Origin: Savagea sp.
GTDB lineage: Bacteria; Bacillota; Bacilli; Bacillales_A; Planococcaceae
DNA length: 6,368 nt
Direction of reading: 5' to 3'
Assembly: GCA_030147435.1 (NCBI GenBank)
Contig: JASKZX010000189.1
Coordinates: 1 to 6,368, forward strand
The translations under genes and the position numbers were made by a program. Below the pieces are notes generated by a model. That model made no database searches and was not told the origin of the DNA. It was given only the letters and a program-made list of their open reading frames with translations. Every line of letters begins with the position of its first letter. The stretch's first letter is position 1. Below, piece by piece: positions 1-4,548 of this stretch.

Positions 1-63
1 AATAATTCAGAAGAAAAAGAATATTCGGACATTTTTAAGATGACGAAATCATCGGTATATTAA
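1..63 (+). CDS. Possible 3' end of an upstream gene (partial, product unknown)
   Basis: Reading from base 1, frame 1 is open for 20 codons and stops at TAA 61-63. The peptide is short, hydrophilic and rich in Lys, Glu and Ser, ending in ...SSVY. A clear intrinsic terminator starts about 22 nt after this stop, which is where one would expect the end of a transcription unit. No family can be recognised from 20 residues. The open stretch is short enough to occur by chance. Another reading is that a different frame ends at the TAA at 3-5, because bases 1-12 equal the bases around the oppA stop. Treat this as a weak call. Confidence 0.3.
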   Translation, partial: NNSEEKEYSDIFKMTKSSVY

Positions 64-85
64 GAATATTCGAAATGTCTTTCCG

Positions 86-138
86 AAGAAGATGAAAAGA
101 GCGATAGAAGTTGCTCTCATCTTCTTTTTCTATTTTTC
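86..138 (+). terminator. Intrinsic (Rho-independent) terminator of the upstream transcription unit
   Basis: AAGAAGATGA (86-95) pairs fully with TCATCTTCTT (117-126), and GAGC (99-102) pairs with GCTC (113-116). A small A bulge separates the two helices and the loop is about 10 nt. The right arm runs into a T-rich tract (125-138, TTTTTC then TATTTTTC). This is a standard terminator for transcription coming from the left, and it isolates the opp operon from upstream reading. Confidence 0.85.
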
Positions 139-171
139 TTGCAATACAATTATGTTCGATGGTAAAGTATG

Positions 172-185
172 AGTAAACGCTTTCA
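172..185. promoter_or_regulatory. Candidate cre site for CcpA (catabolite control)
   Basis: AGTAAACGCTTTCA matches the Bacillus cre consensus TGWAANCGNTNWCA at every defined position except the first (A instead of T). The site lies about 25 nt upstream of the -35 of the first candidate promoter, so it is centred near -66 for that promoter and near -112 for the second. Upstream positions like this are known for CcpA activation, whereas repression usually involves sites over or after the promoter, so the direction of control cannot be read from sequence. Single matches of this type can arise by chance. Confidence 0.5.
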
Positions 186-210
186 TGACGAGCTTTCAAA
201 AGAAGGGAAA

Positions 211-238
211 TTGTCCGTCTAAGAAAGACAATTATAGT
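211..238 (+). promoter_or_regulatory. Candidate sigma-A promoter P1 of the opp operon (weaker)
   Basis: The -35 TTGTCC (211-216) has 4 of 6 consensus bases, the spacer is 16 bp, and the -10 TATAGT (233-238) has 5 of 6. The start would be near 245. A perfect inverted repeat, AATTGTC (209-215) and GACAATT (227-233), covers the -35 element and reaches the -10, so an unknown regulator could bind here. It is less convincing than the promoter at 256-284. Confidence 0.35.
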
Positions 239-255
239 ATTTCAAAAAAATAGTA

Positions 256-284
256 TTGTCAATCGTTTGTTTGTATAGTATATT
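256..284 (+). promoter_or_regulatory. Likely main sigma-A promoter P2 of the opp operon
   Basis: The -35 TTGTCA (256-261) and the -10 TATATT (279-284) each have 5 of 6 consensus bases and are separated by the ideal 17 bp. Transcription should start near 291, giving a leader of about 365 nt before oppD. The -35 sits inside a 9-nt palindrome, ATTGTCAAT (255-263). No other promoter of similar quality was found between the terminator and oppD, nor just before oppA. Confidence 0.7.
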
Positions 285-319
285 TATTAGCAGGTTAAGA
301 ACAATGAGGACTATTCATG

Positions 320-344
320 CATTGAATGTATTTTTCATTCAATG
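320..344 (+). promoter_or_regulatory. Hairpin (9-bp inverted repeat) at the start of the leader
   Basis: CATTGAATG (320-328) and CATTCAATG (336-344) are perfect inverted repeats around the 7-nt loop TATTTTT, and a G-U pair (319/345) could extend the stem in RNA. No U-tract follows, so it is not a terminator. Its right arm overlaps the CodY box at 341-355. It may stabilise the 5' end of the mRNA or be a DNA operator; the sequence does not decide. Confidence 0.45.
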
Positions 345-355
345 TTCAGAAAATT
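341..355. promoter_or_regulatory. CodY-binding box
   Basis: AATGTTCAGAAAATT matches the CodY consensus AATTTTCWGAAAATT at 14 of 15 positions; the only difference is G at position 4. Flanking bases extend the dyad (CAAT 340-343 and ATTG 353-356). CodY represses peptide and amino-acid uptake genes in Firmicutes when branched-chain amino acids and GTP are high, so the site suits the operon. It lies about 50 nt after the P2 start, where bound CodY could act as a roadblock. It would also overlap a weak third promoter whose -10 could be TATATT (360-365). A poorer 11/15 match lies at 424-438. Confidence 0.75.
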
Positions 356-642
356 GTTGTATATTTTGACGACGTCCAGTGCTCCTTTTCATTTAGGTAA
401 AAAGGAAGAATTGGGCGCCATTCAAATTTCTTAAGATGTATAAAATAGAAAGAAAAGTAGGCGAACTGTTATATAAAAGCGACCAAACTTCTTATTGTTT
501 TATACTTCACCTCAGTGAAACGTGAATGTGTCAGTTCGATAATATGTAACGTGTTTAGTATGAGTAATGGTAGTAAATATGAGGTAATAGGACTCATAAA
601 GTAAATGATAATGTAGGAAAAATAGTAAAGAGATTGAAACGT

Positions 643-650
643 AAGGGAGG
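643..650 (+). promoter_or_regulatory. Ribosome binding site that fixes the oppD start at TTG 658
   Basis: AAGGGAGG (643-650) is an excellent Shine-Dalgarno sequence with 7 nt to the TTG at 658-660. The same frame has an earlier TTG at 634, but that one has only a weak AAAGAG before it, and the strong site would lie inside the coding sequence. The start at 658 is therefore preferred. Confidence 0.85.
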
Positions 651-657
651 ACTAACG

Positions 658-1680
658 TTGGGACGTCCGATTTTAGATATTCAAAACTTGACGACTTCGT
701 TCCGTATTAAAGGTGAGTTTCACGCCGCAGTTGACGACGTCAGCTTACAAGTACATAAAAACGAAGTATTAGCAATCGTTGGGGAATCCGGAAGTGGTAA
801 AAGTGCGCTTGCGCTTTCCGTTATGGGTCTTCACAACATGAAAAACACAAAAATTGAAGGACATATCGGCTTTCAGGACCGCAACTTATTAGATCTATCA
901 TTAGATGAATTAAATAAAATTCGTGGAAAAGATATCGGGATGATTTTCCAAGACCCGATGACAGCATTAAATCCACTCGGCACGATTGGAGCACAAATCG
1001 AAGAGCCGATGAAGTACCATATGAAAGAAATGTCGAAAAGCGAGCGAAAAGAACGTGCAATGGACTTACTTCGTCGCGTAGGTATTCGTAATGAAGAACG
1101 TGTCTATAGCCAATACCCTCACCAGTTATCGGGAGGAATGCGTCAACGTGTCGTAATCGCAATTGCGATGGCTTGTGACCCTGTACTTCTTATTGCCGAT
1201 GAGCCGACAACAGCGCTTGACGTAACGATTCAAGCACAAATTATGGACTTAATGAAAGAACTTCAAGATGAGATGGAGTCAGGAATTATTTTAATTACGC
1301 ACGATTTAGGGGTCGTTGCTGAAATGGCCGATCGTGTAGCTGTAATGTACGCAGGACAAATTGTAGAGATTGCAGAAGTGAAGGAATTGTTCCGTAACCC
1401 GATGCATCCGTATACGCGTTCATTATTAAACTCTCTCCCTTCAGGTACAGAAGGAAAAGAGCGCTTACACGTTATCGATGGTGTCGTACCGGCATTACAA
1501 AACTTGGACCGTTCAGGTTGTCGTTTCGCACCTCGTATCGCATGGATTCCAGAAAGTGCGCATATTCCAAATCCACCATTAGAAGAAGTAGAGCCGAACC
1601 ACCATGTTCGTTGTACTTGTTACAAACACTTCTACTTCCCTGAAGAGAAGCAAGGAGAGGTGAACAATGTCACTACTTAA
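658..1680 (+). CDS. oppD: Oligopeptide ABC transporter, ATP-binding protein OppD
   Basis: This cytoplasmic ATPase pairs with OppF to power peptide import through OppB/OppC. Starting at TTG 658 the protein has 340 residues. The ABC motifs are complete: Walker A GESGSGKS (42-49), Q-loop Gln98, signature LSGGMRQ (157-163), Walker B LLIADE (177-182), D-loop ALD (186-188) and switch His215. The NPMHPYT stretch (247-253) opens the C-terminal oligopeptide/dipeptide-transporter domain, which marks the Opp/Dpp/App subfamily. In that domain many relatives carry four cysteines proposed to hold an Fe-S cluster. Here Cys288 and the Cys319/Cys321 pair remain, but the usual RC is Arg-Ile (Ile294) and the third position is also lost. 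The 3' end overlaps oppF by 14 nt. The substrate class is inferred from the whole operon; dipeptide or nickel transport is a less likely alternative. Confidence 0.93.
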   Translation: MGRPILDIQNLTTSFRIKGEFHAAVDDVSLQVHKNEVLAIVGESGSGKSALALSVMGLHNMKNTKIEGHIGFQDRNLLDLSLDELNKIRGKDIGMIFQDPMTALNPLGTIGAQIEEPMKYHMKEMSKSERKERAMDLLRRVGIRNEERVYSQYPHQLSGGMRQRVVIAIAMACDPVLLIADEPTTALDVTIQAQIMDLMKELQDEMESGIILITHDLGVVAEMADRVAVMYAGQIVEIAEVKELFRNPMHPYTRSLLNSLPSGTEGKERLHVIDGVVPALQNLDRSGCRFAPRIAWIPESAHIPNPPLEEVEPNHHVRCTCYKHFYFPEEKQGEVNNVTT

Positions 1681-2608
1681 AGTAAATAATTTGAAAGTTC
1701 ACTATCCTATTCGCGGAGGATTTTTCCGTACAGTGAAAGATCATGTCCGTGCAGTTGACGGGATTAGTTTCGAACTTGAAAAAGGCGAAACATACGGACT
1801 CGTCGGTGAATCAGGATGTGGAAAGACGACGACAGGACGAGCGATTATCGGATTAAACCCGGTAACAGAAGGTGAGATCATTTTCGAAGGAGAAGATCTT
1901 GCAAGCTTAAAACGTCGCGATCGTCGTAAATATATTAAAGATATCCAAATGGTGTTCCAAGACCCTTATTCGTCATTAAACTCACGAAAAAACGTCTTAA
2001 ACATCATCGCAGAGCCGTTACGTAATTTTGAACGACTCTCACCAACAGAAGAATTAATTCGTGTTCAGGAGCTTGTAGAACGTGTAGGACTCACTCCAGA
2101 ATCAATTTATAAATACCCCCATCAGTTCTCTGGTGGGCAACGTCAACGTATCGGAATTGCACGTGCATTGACACTCAATCCGAAACTAATTATTGCAGAC
2201 GAACCAGTCTCTGCGCTTGACGTATCGGTTCAAGCACAAGTGTTAAACTTTATGCAAGATATTCAAGAAGAATACGATTTAACGTATTTATTCATTTCTC
2301 ACGACTTAGGGATCGTTCGTCATATGAGTGACCGACTCGGTATTATGCATAACGGTCGTCTCGTAGAAGAAGGTACACGTAACGACATCTTCGATAACGC
2401 ACAGCATCCTTATACGAAACGTTTACTTGCGGCAATTCCTGAAATGGACCCGGAAAAACGTTTAGAGAAAAAAGCATTGCGTGAAGAAGTGAACCGTTTA
2501 TATCGTGAACATCACGATGATTACTATGATGAAAATGGTCGAGTATATGATTTACAACCAATTACAGAAACACATTCAGTTGCATTGCAAGGAGGGAAGA
2601 ACAAATGA
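1667..2608 (+). CDS. oppF: Oligopeptide ABC transporter, ATP-binding protein OppF
   Basis: This is the second nucleotide-binding subunit, 313 residues, expected to form a heterodimer with OppD under the OppBC channel. It starts at ATG 1667 with AAGGAG (1652-1657) 9 nt upstream, inside the end of oppD, so the two are probably translationally coupled. Visible motifs are Walker A GESGCGKT (47-54), Q-loop Gln98, signature FSGGQRQR (154-161), Walker B LIIADE (174-179), ALD (183-185) and switch His212. HPYTKRLL (247-254) begins the short C-terminal extension. The N-terminus has the 'HYPIRGGFF' segment with an insertion before the first ABC strand that is typical of OppF/DppF. The tail (about 264-313) is charged, with HHDDYYDE around 287-294, and lacks the cysteine cluster found in some relatives. 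Both ATP sites look intact. Confidence 0.93.
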   Translation: MSLLKVNNLKVHYPIRGGFFRTVKDHVRAVDGISFELEKGETYGLVGESGCGKTTTGRAIIGLNPVTEGEIIFEGEDLASLKRRDRRKYIKDIQMVFQDPYSSLNSRKNVLNIIAEPLRNFERLSPTEELIRVQELVERVGLTPESIYKYPHQFSGGQRQRIGIARALTLNPKLIIADEPVSALDVSVQAQVLNFMQDIQEEYDLTYLFISHDLGIVRHMSDRLGIMHNGRLVEEGTRNDIFDNAQHPYTKRLLAAIPEMDPEKRLEKKALREEVNRLYREHHDDYYDENGRVYDLQPITETHSVALQGGKNK

Positions 2609-3573
2609 TTAAGTTTATCATTCGACGATCACTCGTCATGATTCCACAGTTATTTTTACTTAGTTTAATTATTTTCTTCCTTGCATCTGCAATGCCAGGA
2701 GACGCAGTAACGGGAGCGTTCCAAAACAACCCGAACGCTTCACCTGAGCAAGTCGAAAAAATCCGTGAGAAATTCGGATTGAATGATCCATGGTACGTAC
2801 AATACGGTCGTTGGATTGGAAAAGCTGCACAAGGAGATTTCGGGATGTCTTATACACATAAGCAACCTGTTACAACCTTATTGCAAGACCGACTCGGTAA
2901 CACATTACTTTTAGCCGGGGTTACATTACTTGTCACATATATTATCGCGATACCACTCGGGATTATCGCCGGAAGATGGCAAGACTCTTGGGCAGATAAA
3001 CTAATTGTGACGTACAACTATATTTCATTCGCAACACCAATGTTCGTTTTCGCTTTATTAATGCTTTTCATTTTCAGTTTCCAACTCGGTTGGTTCCCAA
3101 TCGGAGGAAGTGTAGATATAAGGGCAGAAGCAGGAACTTGGGAATATTATGTAAGTAAAGCACAACACTTATTTTTACCAGTAATGTCAGGAGCACTTCT
3201 CATGACATACAGTACGATTCAATATTTACGTAATGATATTATTGATACGAAGTTTAAAGATTTCGTTAAAACAGCACGAGCTAAAGGGGTTCCAGAAAAT
3301 CGCGTGTATACACGTCACATTTTACGTAACTCACTTTTACCAATTGCGTCATTCCTCGGTTACGAGATTACTGGTTTAATCGGAGGTTCGATCTTCATTG
3401 AAACGATCTTCAGTTATCCAGGACTCGGACAACTATTTTTAGACTCAATTATGTTACGTGACTTCCAAGTAGTAACAGCGCTCGTTATGATTTCCGGAGC
3501 AGCAGTTATTGTCGGAACGATGCTTTCAGATATTATTTTAAGTATCGTAGACCCACGTATTCGAATCGATTAA
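2605..3573 (+). CDS. oppB: Oligopeptide ABC transporter, permease OppB
   Basis: This integral membrane subunit, 322 residues, forms half of the peptide channel. The start ATG 2605 overlaps the oppF stop as ATGA, and AAGGAGGG (2589-2596) lies 8 nt upstream, an arrangement for translational coupling. The N-terminus, IIRRSLVMIPQL, followed by a first membrane helix (about 11-29) and the MPGDAVTG motif (30-37) is characteristic of OppB/DppB/AppB. A long external segment (about 31-97) precedes five more likely helices, near 98-121, 135-157, 186-204, 246-268 and 288-312. The cytoplasmic coupling (EAA-like) loop is FVKTARAKGVPENRVYTRH (220-238). SIFIETIFSYPGLGQL (262-277) is the usual family motif after it. 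Length and motifs are normal for the family, with no sign of damage. Confidence 0.93.
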   Translation: MIKFIIRRSLVMIPQLFLLSLIIFFLASAMPGDAVTGAFQNNPNASPEQVEKIREKFGLNDPWYVQYGRWIGKAAQGDFGMSYTHKQPVTTLLQDRLGNTLLLAGVTLLVTYIIAIPLGIIAGRWQDSWADKLIVTYNYISFATPMFVFALLMLFIFSFQLGWFPIGGSVDIRAEAGTWEYYVSKAQHLFLPVMSGALLMTYSTIQYLRNDIIDTKFKDFVKTARAKGVPENRVYTRHILRNSLLPIASFLGYEITGLIGGSIFIETIFSYPGLGQLFLDSIMLRDFQVVTALVMISGAAVIVGTMLSDIILSIVDPRIRID

Positions 3574-3584
3574 TAAATAGATAA

Positions 3585-3592
3585 GAGGAGGG
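3585..3592 (+). promoter_or_regulatory. Ribosome binding site of oppC with unusually wide spacing and a decoy ATG
   Basis: GAGGAGGG (3585-3592) is strong, but 10 nt separate it from the in-frame ATG at 3603. A second ATG lies at 3596, only 3 nt after the site and out of frame, where it would give an 11-residue peptide. The close spacing makes 3596 a poor start, so 3603 is kept. Confidence 0.7.
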
Positions 3593-3602
3593 ACGATGAA
3601 CA

Positions 3603-4526
3603 ATGAAAGAAACAGAACAGGAGCTACTTGAAAAAAAGCGAGAGCTCATGGCTAGAGAAAAGAAAAATAACCCATCATTTATGCAAACGGTGTGGCGTGA
3701 GATCAAAGGCGATAAAGTCGCATTCGTCTCACTCATCATTTTGATAGTTATTTTAGTCGCAGCATATATGTCACCATTATTTATTGATGGTGACGCAGTG
3801 AAACGCGTAGACGTTTTCAATGTGTATCAAGAACCGTCAGCGGAACATTGGTTAGGAACGGATGACGGTGGTCGAGACGTCTTCGGACAATTAATGCTCG
3901 GTGCACGAAACTCATTTACGATAGGGATTGCTGTAACACTACTTGCAGCGCTCTACGGCTTGACGATAGGACTAATTGCGGGGTATTATGGCGGTATAGT
4001 CGATAATATTATCATGCGTATCATTGACTTCTTAATGGTACTTCCAGCATTAATGTTTATTATCGTATTCGTCGTAATTGTGCCAGAATATTCTGTCGCA
4101 AGTTTCGTCTTTATTATGAGTTTGTTTGCCTGGTTTGGTAAAGCTAGGTTGATCCGGTCGAAAGGGCTTGCTGAACGTGAACTCGATTATATTAACGCAT
4201 CGAAAACACTCGGTACACCGGATTGGAAAATTATGCTCTTTGAAATGTTCCCGAACTTAAGTTCATTAGTTATCGTGAACATGACACTTACGCTTGCAGG
4301 TAATATCGGGCTTGAAACAGGTCTTACATTCCTTGGCTTCGGTCTTCCAGCAGGAACACCGTCACTTGGAACATTGATCGCACTTGCAAAAAACCCGGAC
4401 GTTATCTCAACGAAGTGGTGGGTATGGTTACCAGCAGCATTACTTATTTTAGTAATGATGTTGAGTATAAATTATGTCGGTCAAGCGGTTAAACGTGCAT
4501 CCGACGCAAGACAACGCTTAGCGTAA
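3603..4526 (+). CDS. oppC: Oligopeptide ABC transporter, permease OppC
   Basis: This is the second channel subunit, 307 residues, paired with OppB. It begins with a very charged cytoplasmic segment rich in Glu and Lys (about 1-25), then GDKVAFVSLIIL at the start of the first helix (about 38-60), as in the OppC N-terminal domain. HWLGTDDGGRDVFGQLMLGA (82-101) is the family hallmark. Further likely helices lie near 104-127, 136-160, 164-181, 219-240 and 272-293. The EAA-type coupling loop is ELDYINASKTLGTPDWKIM (193-211), which should contact an ATPase subunit. GLTFLGFGLPAGTPSLGTLI (240-259) is also typical. The gene lies 29 nt after oppB and 22 nt before oppA, all within one operon. The start is ATG 3603; see the ribosome binding site entry for the out-of-frame ATG at 3596. 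Confidence 0.93.
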   Translation: MKETEQELLEKKRELMAREKKNNPSFMQTVWREIKGDKVAFVSLIILIVILVAAYMSPLFIDGDAVKRVDVFNVYQEPSAEHWLGTDDGGRDVFGQLMLGARNSFTIGIAVTLLAALYGLTIGLIAGYYGGIVDNIIMRIIDFLMVLPALMFIIVFVVIVPEYSVASFVFIMSLFAWFGKARLIRSKGLAERELDYINASKTLGTPDWKIMLFEMFPNLSSLVIVNMTLTLAGNIGLETGLTFLGFGLPAGTPSLGTLIALAKNPDVISTKWWVWLPAALLILVMMLSINYVGQAVKRASDARQRLA

Positions 4527-4548
4527 ATCAAAGGGGAGGTTATGTAGT

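Larger units (their letters stand above)
292..657 (+). other. Long 5' leader of the opp operon without a recognised gene
   Basis: This AT-rich stretch lies between the likely transcription start and the oppD start codon. It contains the hairpin and CodY box described separately. A second, weaker hairpin is formed by TCCTTTT (383-389) and AAAAGGA (400-406), and a possible long-range 7-bp pairing by CGAACTG (462-468) and CAGTTCG (532-538). No T-box sequence, other riboswitch core that I recognise, or stem followed by a U-tract was seen. The short ORFs present (304-369, 436-525, 560-604) lack good ribosome binding sites. Confidence 0.55.

Noticed and set aside
304..369. 21-residue ORF (MRTIHALNVFF...CCIF) at the start of the leader, a possible leader peptide
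   Set aside because: Only a weak AGG precedes it, it starts about 13 nt from the predicted transcription start, and its codons coincide with the hairpin and CodY box, which explain the sequence better.
383..406. TCCTTTT/AAAAGGA hairpin as an attenuator
   Set aside because: No U-tract follows the stem and the arms are only 7 bp, so it would not terminate transcription.
436..525. 29-residue ORF in the leader (MYKIERKVGELLY...)
   Set aside because: No Shine-Dalgarno sequence before the ATG and no recognisable family.
560..604. 14-residue ORF before oppD
   Set aside because: Too short, with no ribosome binding site.
821..1162. Minus-strand open frame inside oppD, and similar minus-strand frames inside the other four genes
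   Set aside because: They lie entirely or largely opposite conserved transporter genes, lack ribosome binding sites that I can see, and their products match nothing recognisable.
4466..4471. TATAAA near the end of oppC as an internal promoter for oppA
   Set aside because: The position 17 bp upstream (CTTATT) is a poor -35 and there is no extended -10 motif.
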